Shown: positions 38,036 to 47,258 of the stretch, one piece after another
Layout: each line of letters starts with the position of its first letter
Position numbering within the stretch: the stretch's first letter is position 1
From: Pseudomonas fluorescens NCIMB 11764
GTDB lineage: Bacteria; Pseudomonadota; Gammaproteobacteria; Pseudomonadales; Pseudomonadaceae
DNA: 64,000 nucleotides
Direction: 5' to 3'
Assembly (NCBI RefSeq): GCF_000293885.2
Contig: NZ_CP010945.1
Span: forward strand, 3,988,001-4,052,000
The notes under the pieces: model-generated
Database searches by the model: none
What the model was told of the DNA's origin: nothing
What the model saw: the letters and a program-made list of their open reading frames with translations, nothing else
Made by a program: the position numbers and the translations under genes

Positions 38036-39613
38036 CTACAGCGCATCGCGGTGGCTGATGCCGTCCACCAGTCGGGCGATGCTCAACGGGTTGCTGTTTT
38101 TCAGGGCGTCCGGCAGCAGGCTGTCGGGGCAGTTCTGGAAACACACCGGCCGCAGGAAACGATCGATCGCCAACGTCCCGACCGAGGTGCCGCGCGCATC
38201 CGATGTCGCCGGGTACGGCCCGCCGTGCACCATGGCGTCGCAGACTTCCACGCCGGTGGGGTAACCGTTGAAAAGGACGCGTCCGACTTTCTGTTCCAGC
38301 AGGGCCAGAACGTCGCCCTGGGTAGCGACTTCCGAATCTTCGACCATCAGCGTGGCGGTCAACTGACCGCGCAAACCGTGCAATGCCTGGATCAATTCGG
38401 CGCGGTCAGCGACTTCCACCACGAGGGTGGTCGGGCCGAACACTTCTTCCTGAAGCAACTCATCGCCATTGATCAACAGGCTGGCGTCGGCCTTGAACAG
38501 TTGCGGCCGTGCCTGGTTACCCTGTTGCTCGGTGCCGGCCAGGTGCGTGATGCCGGGGTGGGCGCGCAGGTGATCCAGACCCTGGCAGTAGCTTTTCAGT
38601 GCGCCGGCGTTGAGCATGGTTTGCGCTGGTTGCTCGTTCATCAAACCGGCGAAGCGCTCCAAGAAAGCCGTGAACTCCGGCGAGCGAATGCCCAGCACCA
38701 AACCGGGATTGGTGCAGAACTGGCCCGCGCCCAACACCACGGAAGCGCTCAGGTCAGCGGCGATCTTTTCGCCCCGTGCCTTGAGGGCTTCGGGCATCAG
38801 CAACACCGGGTTGATGCTGCTCATCTCGGCGAACACCGGGATCGGCTGAGGACGCGCCGCGGCCATGTCACACAAGGCGCGGCCGCCGCGCAGCGAACCG
38901 GTGAAGCCGACCGCCTGAATGGCCGGGTGTTTGACCAGCGCTTCACCGACGCTGCCGTAAAGCAGGCTGAACACACCCTCGGGCATGCCGGTTTTCCGGG
39001 CAGCGCGGGTGATCGCATCCGCAACGTAATCGGCGGTCGCCATGTGGCCGCTGTGGGCCTTGAACACCACCGGGCATCCGGCGGCGAGGGCGGACGCGGT
39101 GTCGCCGCCGGCGGTGGAGAAGGCCAGCGGAAAGTTGCTGGCGCCGAACACCGCGACCGGACCGAGCCCGGTGCGGTACTGGCGCAGGTCGGGACGGGGC
39201 AACGGTTGGCGGTCCGGCAGCGCACGGTCGATGCGTGCGCCATAGAAATCACCCCGGCGCAGCATCGTGGCGAACAGGCGCATCTGGCCGCTGGTGCGTG
39301 CCCGCTCACCTTGGATGCGCCCGGCGGGCAGGGCGGTTTCCCGGCACACGAGGGCGATGAATGATTCATCCAGCGCGTCGAGCTCGGTGGCGATGGCATC
39401 GAGAAACCCGGCGCGGCGGGCGGCCGACAGGTTGCGAAAGGTCGGGTACGCCGTGGCTGCCGCTTGTGCCGCTGCATTTACTTCCTCGGCGGTCGCCTGA
39501 TGGAAGCGATACGGCAGCGCTTCGCCAGTGCTGGCGTCGTGGCTTTGCAGGGTGGTCGTACCTTTTGCCGAACGTGCGCCGGCGATGTAGTTGTGGCCTG
39601 AAACTTCAAACAT
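38036..39613 (-). CDS. Aldehyde dehydrogenase, 2-oxoglutarate-semialdehyde dehydrogenase type
   Basis: A 525-residue NADP-type aldehyde dehydrogenase of the group that oxidises 2-oxoglutarate semialdehyde in sugar-acid and hydroxyproline pathways. Motifs: VAVFGASNFPLAFSTAGGDT (about 151-170), FKAHSGH, VGFTGSLRGG, FAEMSSINPV (catalytic Glu) and GAGQFCTNPG (catalytic Cys, about 303). GAGTCC-like ribosome site before ATG 39613. As the only aldehyde dehydrogenase in this block it probably performs the final oxidation, giving 2-oxoglutarate or a related dicarboxylate. Confidence 0.9.
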   Translation of the reverse strand: MFEVSGHNYIAGARSAKGTTTLQSHDASTGEALPYRFHQATAEEVNAAAQAAATAYPTFRNLSAARRAGFLDAIATELDALDESFIALVCRETALPAGRIQGERARTSGQMRLFATMLRRGDFYGARIDRALPDRQPLPRPDLRQYRTGLGPVAVFGASNFPLAFSTAGGDTASALAAGCPVVFKAHSGHMATADYVADAITRAARKTGMPEGVFSLLYGSVGEALVKHPAIQAVGFTGSLRGGRALCDMAAARPQPIPVFAEMSSINPVLLMPEALKARGEKIAADLSASVVLGAGQFCTNPGLVLGIRSPEFTAFLERFAGLMNEQPAQTMLNAGALKSYCQGLDHLRAHPGITHLAGTEQQGNQARPQLFKADASLLINGDELLQEEVFGPTTLVVEVADRAELIQALHGLRGQLTATLMVEDSEVATQGDVLALLEQKVGRVLFNGYPTGVEVCDAMVHGGPYPATSDARGTSVGTLAIDRFLRPVCFQNCPDSLLPDALKNSNPLSIARLVDGISHRDAL

Positions 39614-39644
39614 GTTGGACTCCTGATGAGCAGTTCAAATCGGG

Positions 39645-40604
39645 TCAAGCGAGGCGGTAGAGACGCCGGGCGTTGTCATGAAACAGGGCCAGCCGATCAG
39701 CAGGGGAACGCTCCCTGACGATGGTTTTGAAACCGTCGAACACTTCGCTGAGGCTGTTCACCACGCCATCGACCGGGTAATTGCTGGCAAACGCGCAGCG
39801 ACTGATGTCGAAGATCGAAATCGCGTCGTTCACCACCCCACGGTTCGCCTCGACCGGCCATGCCTCGCCCGGAATGCAGATGCCGGAAATCTTCAGCGCG
39901 ACGTTAGGTTCCTGTGCCAGAAGCGCGAGGTTTTTACGCCAACCGGCCAAGCCTTCTTCCGAACGATCTGCGGGCAGTGCGGTGTGATTGACCACGATGG
40001 TTACGTCGGGGAAATCCCGGGCCAGTTCGGCGGCTTCCGGCAGATGCCACCACGGCGCCTGCAACTCGAAGTGCAGGCCGTTTTCGGCCAGTCGGGCATA
40101 ACCGTCGCGCCAGCGCGGATCGCGCATGGAGCCGGGTTCGGCGAAATCTTCACTCCAGGCCTCGAGACTGGTCACCGTTGGCTTGTGGCGTATGCCGCGC
40201 ACCAGCGGGTGATCGCCGTACAGGCGCAGCAGATCAAAAGCGTCTTCGCGATCCAGCCAGGCCTGCGCAACCATGGCGCCCAGGGTGGATTCGGTTTTCG
40301 CCAGCGACTCGACAAACCTCACTTCTTCAAACGGCGTCTCCGGGTCCCATTCACCCTCGATCACGACCGTCTGCACGACATGATGGCTGCCGGTGAGCCG
40401 GTGATAGTCTGCCGGCAGGAAATTGCGGCAGATGGACGAATAATCGCCATATCGAAACGGTCGCAACGGGCGGTCGTTCAACCACGGGTAGTAATGGGTT
40501 TCGATGTCGAAATAGTGTTGATGCGCATCGACGATGGGCAAGTCCGCGTCATCGCCGCTGGCGAGAAAGCGCGCGCGCCAATCGATGGCGGACAAGTTAT
40601 CCAT
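39645..40604 (-). CDS. COG3618-type amidohydrolase / lactonase, copy A
   Basis: A 319-residue TIM-barrel metal hydrolase (amidohydrolase_2). The metal motif is IVDAHQHYFD (about 24-33) with the PWL segment after it; later markers are GIRHKPTVTS, VNHTALPADRS and CAFASNYPVDG (Asp at the end is often replaced in this subgroup). Relatives open lactones such as fucono- or rhamnonolactone or 4-sulfomuconolactone. ATG 40604 has GGAGGAG upstream and overlaps the preceding paralogue by 8 nt, so the pair is co-translated. The two products share about a third of their residues by eye. Confidence 0.82.
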   Translation of the reverse strand: MDNLSAIDWRARFLASGDDADLPIVDAHQHYFDIETHYYPWLNDRPLRPFRYGDYSSICRNFLPADYHRLTGSHHVVQTVVIEGEWDPETPFEEVRFVESLAKTESTLGAMVAQAWLDREDAFDLLRLYGDHPLVRGIRHKPTVTSLEAWSEDFAEPGSMRDPRWRDGYARLAENGLHFELQAPWWHLPEAAELARDFPDVTIVVNHTALPADRSEEGLAGWRKNLALLAQEPNVALKISGICIPGEAWPVEANRGVVNDAISIFDISRCAFASNYPVDGVVNSLSEVFDGFKTIVRERSPADRLALFHDNARRLYRLA

Positions 40605-41556
40605 GCGGCTCCTCCAGACGATAAAAGCGCCGAGCGTTGCCGGCGAACACCGCTTCCTGCAAGGCTCGCCCCATAGGCGCGAGCATTGCGGCCATGCCAT
40701 CGGCAATCGTGTCGAAGGAGGCGCGCAGACCGGCAACCGGAAAGTTGCTGGCGAACATGCAGCGCTCGGGGCCGAAGATCTCCAGGGCGGTCAGGACCAC
40801 CACCCGGTTATCGTCGTAGTTCCAGGGCGAATCCTTGAGGCCGAACTCCGACAGCTTTATGTGCACGTTGGGCTGCAAGGCCAGCGCTTCCAGGCCTTTG
40901 CGCCAGCGCGTCATGCCGGCCGGGCTGCGATCCCAGGCGAAACCGGTGTGATTGAGCGCGATGCGGATCTGCGGAAACATCGCCGCCACCTCGGCCGCCT
41001 CGACCAGGTGCCACGGCGGTACCCGCAGGTCCCACGACAGATCGTGAGCGGCCAGCCGGGAAAATCCTTCCAGCCATTTCGGGTCCTGCATCGTGCCCTT
41101 GGCACCGGCAATCGATACGTCCGGTGAAGCCGAGGTCACCGGTTTCGAGCGAATGCCTTTCACCAGTGGCCGGGCGGCTTGTTCCGCAAGAATCTGCGCG
41201 CTGTCTTCGCGATCGAACCAGGCGTGGGCGACGATGGCATTCGGGAAGCCGTAGCGTGCGTTCACCTGTTCCAGCCAGCGTGTCTCGGCGACTTGCTCGT
41301 CACGCGCACGTTCGGCCTCGACATGCACGGTCCCCACCAACCGTTGTTTGGCGGTCAGGGCCAGGAACTGTTCCGGCAGGAAATCACGGCACAGGCTGTG
41401 ATAGTCGCCGAGGAAAAAGTCCTCGTGGTATTCGTCCTGCAGCCACGGATAGCGACCGTTGCCGAGGTCCCACAGATGATGGTGAGCATCGACAACCGGC
41501 AGCGCATCCTCGGCGGCAAGGTTCCGCAGACCGTTGCGTTCGTGCAGCGTGATCAT
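40597..41556 (-). CDS. COG3618-type amidohydrolase / lactonase, copy B
   Basis: Also 319 residues, with VVDAHHHLWDLGNGRYPWLQ (about 21-40), GIRSKPVTSASPD, LNHTGFAWDRSPAG and CMFASNFPVAG. The fold and length match copy A, indicating tandem duplication followed by divergence, perhaps to handle two lactones or two isomers, or to form a heteromer. It is 13 nt upstream-adjacent to the thioesterase gene. No signal peptide, so cytosolic. Confidence 0.82.
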   Translation of the reverse strand: MITLHERNGLRNLAAEDALPVVDAHHHLWDLGNGRYPWLQDEYHEDFFLGDYHSLCRDFLPEQFLALTAKQRLVGTVHVEAERARDEQVAETRWLEQVNARYGFPNAIVAHAWFDREDSAQILAEQAARPLVKGIRSKPVTSASPDVSIAGAKGTMQDPKWLEGFSRLAAHDLSWDLRVPPWHLVEAAEVAAMFPQIRIALNHTGFAWDRSPAGMTRWRKGLEALALQPNVHIKLSEFGLKDSPWNYDDNRVVVLTALEIFGPERCMFASNFPVAGLRASFDTIADGMAAMLAPMGRALQEAVFAGNARRFYRLEEPHG

Positions 41557-41569
41557 GACTCGACCCTTT

Positions 41570-42028
41570 TCAGCGTGACGCAGAGAATTGGGAAGGGCTG
41601 AGCACGCCGTCTTCGACTTCGCCAGCGGCGGCGGCCTCGGCTTTGGCCTGCACGCGGCTGCGCAGTTTGGCGACGTTCACCACCACGCGGGTATGCGCGG
41701 CCGTGGCGACCAGCTCGACGTCATCGCGCACTTCGACGTTGAAGGTGACACTGCGACCTTCGATGCGGGTCACCGTGGCGACGATGCTGACCGACATGCC
41801 CAGCAGCGTGGCGCCGACGTGGCGGATATCCACCGCCGCGCCGACCGTGTTTTCGCCGTCATCGAGGAAGGTCAGCAGGTAATCGAGGCACGTCTGTTCT
41901 ATGTCGTCGACCAAGCGTGGCGTGGCATAGATGCGCAGGTCCTCGCCGAGAAACGAGATGGTGCGTGGCTGGTCGACGATCAGTCGGCGTTCGGTTGCGG
42001 TACCGGCTTCGAGCGTGGAGAAATTCAT
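41570..42028 (-). CDS. FlK-like hotdog-fold thioesterase
   Basis: A 152-residue hotdog protein resembling fluoroacetyl-CoA thioesterase FlK. Aligning by eye places the FlK catalytic residues in YATPRLVDDIEQTCL (Thr and Glu, eight residues apart), DIRHVGATLLG (His) and HTRVVVNVAK (Arg). This subgroup hydrolyses small acyl-CoAs, and most members are not fluorine-specific. ATG 42028 has GAGG 8 nt upstream; the frame is open to 42112. In the block it probably frees an acid from the CoA ester made by the CoA-transferase. Confidence 0.78.
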   Translation of the reverse strand: MNFSTLEAGTATERRLIVDQPRTISFLGEDLRIYATPRLVDDIEQTCLDYLLTFLDDGENTVGAAVDIRHVGATLLGMSVSIVATVTRIEGRSVTFNVEVRDDVELVATAAHTRVVVNVAKLRSRVQAKAEAAAAGEVEDGVLSPSQFSASR

Positions 42029-42068
42029 GGGAAACCTCATGTTTGAGTGCTGACAGTCAAAAAGTGAT

Positions 42069-43967
42069 TCAGGCGTTGGGCAGGAAACCGATGGAAATCC
42101 ACGGCACGGCAATCAGCACCCCAAGCGCTACGACCAGCGCGCCGAGATACGGCCAGACCCGACGCATGGCGCCGCTGGGGTCGACCTTGGCGATGGCGCA
42201 CGCGGCGTAGAAACCCACGCCAAACGGCGGGGCGAACAAGCCCAGGCCCATGGCGAAGATCGCGACCATGGCGTAATGCACGTCGTTGATGCCCATGGCC
42301 TTGGCAATCGGGAACAGCAGCGGCCCGAACAGCACGATGGCCGGGATGCCTTCCAGGAAACTGCCGAGCAGGATGAACGCCACGGCGGAGATGATCAGGA
42401 AACCCATCGCACCACCCGGCACAGTCGACATCACCTGCGCCAACTGATGGGAGAAGCCCGACTGGGTCAGCGCCCAGGCCATGGCGGTGGCGCTGCCGAT
42501 GATGATCAGGATCGCGCCGGACAACGAGGCGGTGCTGACCAGAATCGGATACAGGCGCCGCCAGTCAAAGCAGCGATAGCACAGCAAACCGACGATGAAG
42601 GTGTAGGCCACGCCAATGGCGGCGACTTCGGTCGCGGTGGCGACCCCTTCAACTACGGCGGTGCGGATCACGAAGGGCAGGGCCAGCGCAGGGATCGCGA
42701 GCAACAATGAGTGGCCGATTTCCTTGCCCGAGGCGCGTTTACCGGTGGAAGCCTCGCCTTTGCGGTTCTTCCACCAGATCACGGCGGCCATGGCAATCGC
42801 TCCCACCACCGCCGGCATGAAGCCGCCGGTGAACAGTGCGGAAATCGACACGCCGGTCACCGAGCCGATGGTAATCAGCACCAGGCTGGGCGGAATGGTT
42901 TCCGACATCGCCCCGGAGGCATTGAGCATTGCCACCAGTTCGTTTTCATCCTCGCCGCGTTTCTTCATTTCCGGAAACAGCGCGGGTGCGATGGCGGCCA
43001 TGTCGGCTGCCTTGGAACCGGAAATGCCGGAGATCAGGTAGATCGCGCCGATCAGCACATACGACAAACCGCCGCGCACATGACCGATCAACGAGCACAG
43101 GAAGCGAATCATCGCCCGCGCCATGCCCATGGCCTCGATCAGCGCCCCCAAAAACACGAACAGCGGGATGGCCAGCAGGATCAGGCTCGCCATGCCTTCG
43201 TCCATCCGCCCGATCACCAGGGTCAGTGGAGTGCTGGTCATGGTCGACAGATACGCCACCGTCGCCAGGCCGAACGCGACCATGATTGGTACGCCGATGA
43301 CGATCATCGCCATCACGCCGATCATGAAGAAGATCACCAGGTTCCAGTTGCCCATCAACAGCATCCAGCCTTCGGCCACCCACAACAATGCGCCGAGGGA
43401 CGCGAGCATCGCCACCGACACCGAGAAGTCGATCAACCGTGCGCTGGTCAGCAACCGTGCGACGCAGGTCATCAGCATCAGGCTCAGGCCGACGGCGATG
43501 GCGGACACGCGAAAGGCGTTGGGAATTTCCAGGGCGGCGGTGGTGATGATCCACTCGTCGCTGACGTACTCCCAGGCCGGGGTGAACAGCAGGCCGATAA
43601 AGGTGATAACGATCACCGCGCCCAGGGTGTCGACGAAGGCGCGTTTTTCCACGGGCAGCCGCCCGATGAACGAGGTGAGGCGCATGTGCTCGCCGCGCCG
43701 CATCGCCACCACCGAGCCGAGCATCGCCAGCCACAGGAACAGCAGCGAAGCCAGTTCATCGCCCCAGACGATCGGCTGGTTGAGCACGTAGCGAGAGAAC
43801 ACATTGCAGAACAGCAGTGTGACTTCGATCACCACCAGCAACGCCGCGCTGCCCTCGGTCAGCCAGCGCAGGCCGGTGTCCAGCGCACGACCGAGACGAA
43901 ACGTGGTTTGGCGCGGGCTGACTCCTTCAGCGGGGGACACTTCCGTCATTGGTATTTCAGTTTTCAT
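42069..43967 (-). CDS. TRAP transporter permease, fused DctQ-DctM
   Basis: A 632-residue inner-membrane protein. Residues about 30-190 form the four-helix small subunit (DctQ type, with the VLNQPIVWGDELASLLFLW motif), and about 200-632 the large subunit (DctM) with GVPIMVAFGLA, AIPLFVFLGALIEAMG and SGISGSKAADMAAIAPALFP. Fusions of this kind are known in SiaQM. Together with the binding protein gene directly upstream it imports a carboxylate using the sodium gradient. ATG 43967 has AAGG close by; ATG 43949 is an alternative. Confidence 0.93.
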   Translation of the reverse strand: MKTEIPMTEVSPAEGVSPRQTTFRLGRALDTGLRWLTEGSAALLVVIEVTLLFCNVFSRYVLNQPIVWGDELASLLFLWLAMLGSVVAMRRGEHMRLTSFIGRLPVEKRAFVDTLGAVIVITFIGLLFTPAWEYVSDEWIITTAALEIPNAFRVSAIAVGLSLMLMTCVARLLTSARLIDFSVSVAMLASLGALLWVAEGWMLLMGNWNLVIFFMIGVMAMIVIGVPIMVAFGLATVAYLSTMTSTPLTLVIGRMDEGMASLILLAIPLFVFLGALIEAMGMARAMIRFLCSLIGHVRGGLSYVLIGAIYLISGISGSKAADMAAIAPALFPEMKKRGEDENELVAMLNASGAMSETIPPSLVLITIGSVTGVSISALFTGGFMPAVVGAIAMAAVIWWKNRKGEASTGKRASGKEIGHSLLLAIPALALPFVIRTAVVEGVATATEVAAIGVAYTFIVGLLCYRCFDWRRLYPILVSTASLSGAILIIIGSATAMAWALTQSGFSHQLAQVMSTVPGGAMGFLIISAVAFILLGSFLEGIPAIVLFGPLLFPIAKAMGINDVHYAMVAIFAMGLGLFAPPFGVGFYAACAIAKVDPSGAMRRVWPYLGALVVALGVLIAVPWISIGFLPNA

Positions 43968-43982
43968 GACCTTGTCTCCGGC

Positions 43983-45026
43983 TTAGGACAGTTGACCCGC
44001 GTATTGCTCAAGCAAGCTCCAGGCTTCCGGGCCGTACTTTTCCTTCCATTGGGTGTAGAAGCCCTTCGACTGCAGGTCAGTCCTGAACAATGAACGGTCG
44101 ACTTTGTTGAAGGTGATGCCGTGGGCGGTCAGCGAGGGTTCCAGGCTGGCGTTGAGGTCGATCACCTGTTGGCGCTGGACCAGCGCGGCGGCGTTGATCT
44201 GCCGGGAAACGATTTCCTGCACATCGGCGGGCAGTTTTGGAAAGGTCTTGCCCGAGGCGACGATCCAGAAACCGCCCCAGATGTGGTCGGTCATGGAGCA
44301 GTATTTCTGCACTTCATAAAAGCGTGCGGACTCGACCACCACCAACGGGTTTTCCTGGCCGTCGACCACTTTGGTCTGCAAGGCCGAGTAGGTTTCGTTG
44401 ATGCTGATGCCGGTCGGCGAGGCGCCGAGGGCGCTGAACATCGAGGTCCATAACGGGCTGACCAACACGCGCAGCTTGAAGCCGGCGAGGTCTTGCGGGG
44501 TGTTGATCGGCCGTGTCGAACTGGTGATCTGGCGGAAGCCGTTGTTCCAGACTTTCTCCATCGGGATCAGGCCGACTTTCTCGGTTTTGGCCCGTACGTG
44601 CTCGCCCAGTTTGCCGTCCAGCGCGGCCCAGACACTGTCGTAATCCTTGAACGCGAACGGCATGCTTTCAATCGACATGGCCGGTACCAGCGTCGAGAGA
44701 ATCGCACCGGGCAGCGGAATGAAATCGATCGCCCCGGCACGCACCTGGGACAGCATGTCGGTGTCGCCACCCATGGCGCCGTTGGCGTACACCTGCAAGT
44801 CCACTGCGCCGTTGGTTTCGGCCTTGATCGCGAGCGAGGCTGCTTTCATCTGGATGTTCAGCGGGTGGGTGTCGGGCAGGCTGCTGGTGTAGCGCAGTAC
44901 GATGGGTTTGGTCGCGGCGAAGACGCCGGAGGGCAGCAGGTTGGCGGCAAATGCACCACCCACGGTGACGCCGGCAGACACTAGAAATGATCGGCGGCTG
45001 ACAGACTCGGTCAAGATACGGCTCAT
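43983..45026 (-). CDS. TRAP transporter substrate-binding protein
   Basis: A 347-residue DctP-type periplasmic protein. The N-terminus SVSRRSFLVSAGVTVGGAFA is a twin-arginine signal. Binding-domain markers are LRYTSSLPDTHPLNIQMKAA, GGDTDMLSQVRAGAIDF and the carboxylate-binding Arg in LAGFKLRVLVSP (about 190). That Arg indicates an organic acid ligand. ATG 45026 is preceded by AAGGTG; GTG 45035 is also open. It is the first transport gene of the operon after the CoA-transferase. Confidence 0.92.
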   Translation of the reverse strand: MSRILTESVSRRSFLVSAGVTVGGAFAANLLPSGVFAATKPIVLRYTSSLPDTHPLNIQMKAASLAIKAETNGAVDLQVYANGAMGGDTDMLSQVRAGAIDFIPLPGAILSTLVPAMSIESMPFAFKDYDSVWAALDGKLGEHVRAKTEKVGLIPMEKVWNNGFRQITSSTRPINTPQDLAGFKLRVLVSPLWTSMFSALGASPTGISINETYSALQTKVVDGQENPLVVVESARFYEVQKYCSMTDHIWGGFWIVASGKTFPKLPADVQEIVSRQINAAALVQRQQVIDLNASLEPSLTAHGITFNKVDRSLFRTDLQSKGFYTQWKEKYGPEAWSLLEQYAGQLS

Positions 45027-45097
45027 GATGTTCACCTTCTTGTTTTTGTTGTAGTTGTTCTAAAAAAACAGCAGATCAATGATGCGAACGCTGTTCC

Positions 45098-45189
45098 CTG
45101 CGGGAGCGGGCTTGCTCGCGAAGGGGCCATCAGTCTCGATATCTGTATTGACTGAACCACCGCATTCGCGAGCAAGCCCGCTCCCACAG
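45098..45189. repeat. REPIN-like inverted repeat pair
   Basis: Nearly perfect 25-bp inverted arms, ctgcgggagcgggcttgctc (continuing gcgaa) at 45098-45122 and ttcgcgagcaagcccgctcc (continuing cacag) at 45165-45189, flank a 42-nt spacer. This is the GGGAGCGGGCTTGCTCGCG repeat type found in fluorescent pseudomonads. It separates the CoA-transferase end from the TRAP start and could limit read-through. Confidence 0.8.
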
Positions 45190-45198
45190 GTTTTTGCG

Positions 45199-46404
45199 TT
45201 ATGCCAGGGCCACCACTGCTTGGCTCCGGATCAGCTCATCGATTTCATTCTCCGCATACCCGCTTTCCTTCAGCACTTCGCGGGTGTGTTCGCCGAGCAG
45301 CGGCGCAGGGCGGCTGGTGGTTGGCGGGGCGTTGTCCATGTCGGAGAAGTGGATCGGCAGGCCCATGCCGCGCACCCGGCCTTCGGTGGGGTGTTCGGTC
45401 TCGACGACCATGCCGCGAGCCTTGGTTTGTGGATGGGCGAGGGCGGCGGCGATGTCGAGGACCGGCCCGGCAGGCAGGCCGAGGCTGTCGAACAACACCA
45501 TCCATTCATCCGTGGTGCGCGCGACCAGGACTTCGTTGAGAATTTCCACCAGGGCCAGACGATGCTCCATGCGCAACGCGTTGCTGGCGAAGCGCGGATC
45601 GGCCTTGAGTTGCGGCAATGCCAGCGCTTCGACCAGCCGTTCGTAGTTGGCCTGGTTGGCGGCGCCGATGTTGATCCAGCCGTCCGCCGTGCGGAACACC
45701 TGGTACGGCGCGCTGGTTGAGTTGGCCGAGCCCATTTTCGGCAGGATGGTGCCATCGGCGAAATACGCCGCTGCCGGCCAGTACATCTGTTGCAGGCCGG
45801 CTTCGAACAGCGACGTGTCGACCATCTGCCCGAGCCCGGTTTTCTGTTTGGCGGCATAGGCGGCGCAGATGCCGAGGGCGGCAAGGATGCCGGAGTTGAT
45901 GTCGGCCACCGGCGAGCCGGCCTTGACCGGCTCACGCCCGGCTTCACCGGTCATGCTCATCATGCCGCTCATGCCCTGGGCGATCAGGTCGAAACCGCCT
46001 TTCTCGCCGAACGGCCCGCTGCGCCCGTAACCGGAAATCGCGCAGTAGATCAGGCCAGGGTTGAGGGTTTTCAGGGTGTCGTACCCCAGGCCGAATTTCT
46101 CCATGGTGCCGGCACGGTAGTTTTCCGTGACCACGTCGGCGTCCATCAGCAGGCGGCGCAGTACGTCGCGTCCGCCCTCGGTTTTCAGGTTCAGGCCGAT
46201 GCCGCGCTTGTTGCGGTTGACCACCATGAACGAAGCGGATTCGCCGCTGGCCATGATCGGCGAGAAGCGGCGCGAATCATCACCGTCCGGGACTTTCTCG
46301 ACCTTCACCACGTCAGCGCCCATGTCGGCCAGCATCATGCCGCACACCGGGCCGGACATGATGTGAGCCAGTTCTACCACGCGCATTCCTGTCAGCGGTC
46401 CCAT
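45199..46404 (-). CDS. Class III CoA-transferase (CaiB/BaiF family)
   Basis: A 401-residue formyl-CoA-transferase-like protein. Features: MRVVELAHIMSGPVCGMMLADM (read in part, residues 7-28), GADVVKVEKVPDGDDSR, NRNKRGIGLNLKTEGG and the catalytic aspartate in SPVADINSGILAA (about residue 168). The enzyme moves CoA between acids, activating the imported carboxylate. It is separated by 1 nt from the enoyl-CoA hydratase gene, so both are translated together. Confidence 0.92.
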   Translation of the reverse strand: MGPLTGMRVVELAHIMSGPVCGMMLADMGADVVKVEKVPDGDDSRRFSPIMASGESASFMVVNRNKRGIGLNLKTEGGRDVLRRLLMDADVVTENYRAGTMEKFGLGYDTLKTLNPGLIYCAISGYGRSGPFGEKGGFDLIAQGMSGMMSMTGEAGREPVKAGSPVADINSGILAALGICAAYAAKQKTGLGQMVDTSLFEAGLQQMYWPAAAYFADGTILPKMGSANSTSAPYQVFRTADGWINIGAANQANYERLVEALALPQLKADPRFASNALRMEHRLALVEILNEVLVARTTDEWMVLFDSLGLPAGPVLDIAAALAHPQTKARGMVVETEHPTEGRVRGMGLPIHFSDMDNAPPTTSRPAPLLGEHTREVLKESGYAENEIDELIRSQAVVALA

Positions 46405-46405
46405 G

Positions 46406-47185
46406 TTATTTACCCTCGAATTGTGGTTTGGCTTTCGCGATGAACGCGTTCAGGCCAGTCTGAAAATCGTCGGTGTCGTAGCAGGAGTAACTGCTGTCGA
46501 TCTGTTCGACGGTGGGGGCAACGCCCGCTTCCAGTTGTCGCGCTGCCTGGCGATGCCAGCGAGCAACGAGGGGCGCGCCGTGGGTGATGCGTTTGGCGGT
46601 GGCGAGGGTCTCTGACTCGACCTCTGCATCGGGCACGACGCGGGTCACGATGTTTTTCACGTAGGCGTCGTGGGCGTCGAGAATGCGGCCTTCCAGAAGA
46701 ATTTCCAGGGTCGTCGAGCGTCCGGCGAGGGCTACCAGCCCAGACATTTCGTCATAGGACATGACCAGCCCGAGCTTGCCGACCGGCGCACCGAAGCGGC
46801 TGGATGTGCCACAGATACGCAGGTCACAGAGCGCGGCGATTTCCAGGCCGCCACCGACGCACACGCCATGGATCATCGCGATCACCGGGTGCGGGCAATC
46901 GACAACCGCGCGCATCGCCTTCGAGGTGACATCGGCATAGACCCTGGCTTGCGCCTGGTTGGCACGCACGGCCGGAAACTCGCCGACATCGGCGCCAGCG
47001 GCAAAGGCCTGTTCGCCGGCACCGCGCAACACCACGCAGCGCACGCTGAGGTCGGCGGACAATTCGGTCATGACGTCACCCAGGTCCTGCCACATGGACA
47101 GGGTCAGGGCGTTCATTTTCCCCGGATGACTGAGGGTGACGATGGCAATGGCGTCTTGCCGTTCGATAAGGACGGTGGGCTTCAT
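46406..47185 (-). CDS. Enoyl-CoA hydratase/isomerase family protein
   Basis: A 259-residue crotonase-fold protein. Oxyanion-hole segments are AFAAGADVGEFPA (about 61-73) and MIHGVCVGGGLEIAALCDLR (about 104-123); a Glu lies at the usual catalytic region (KLGLVMSYDEMSG). It probably hydrates a CoA-bound unsaturated acid in this block. ATG 47185 is the first family-like start; the frame is open to 47362, but that part is not protein-like. The C-terminus is normal. Confidence 0.88.
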   Translation of the reverse strand: MKPTVLIERQDAIAIVTLSHPGKMNALTLSMWQDLGDVMTELSADLSVRCVVLRGAGEQAFAAGADVGEFPAVRANQAQARVYADVTSKAMRAVVDCPHPVIAMIHGVCVGGGLEIAALCDLRICGTSSRFGAPVGKLGLVMSYDEMSGLVALAGRSTTLEILLEGRILDAHDAYVKNIVTRVVPDAEVESETLATAKRITHGAPLVARWHRQAARQLEAGVAPTVEQIDSSYSCYDTDDFQTGLNAFIAKAKPQFEGK

Positions 47186-47258
47186 GATTGTTCCGCTGGC
47201 GTTGGCTTGGCCGACGACGCGGATGCCTCCTGATTTATTGTTGTTGGATAGCGGCTGC

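Noticed and set aside
42711..44093. Plus-strand 460-codon frame opposite the TRAP permease gene
   Set aside because: His/Gln/Arg-rich antisense of hydrophobic codons, typical of frames opposite membrane proteins.
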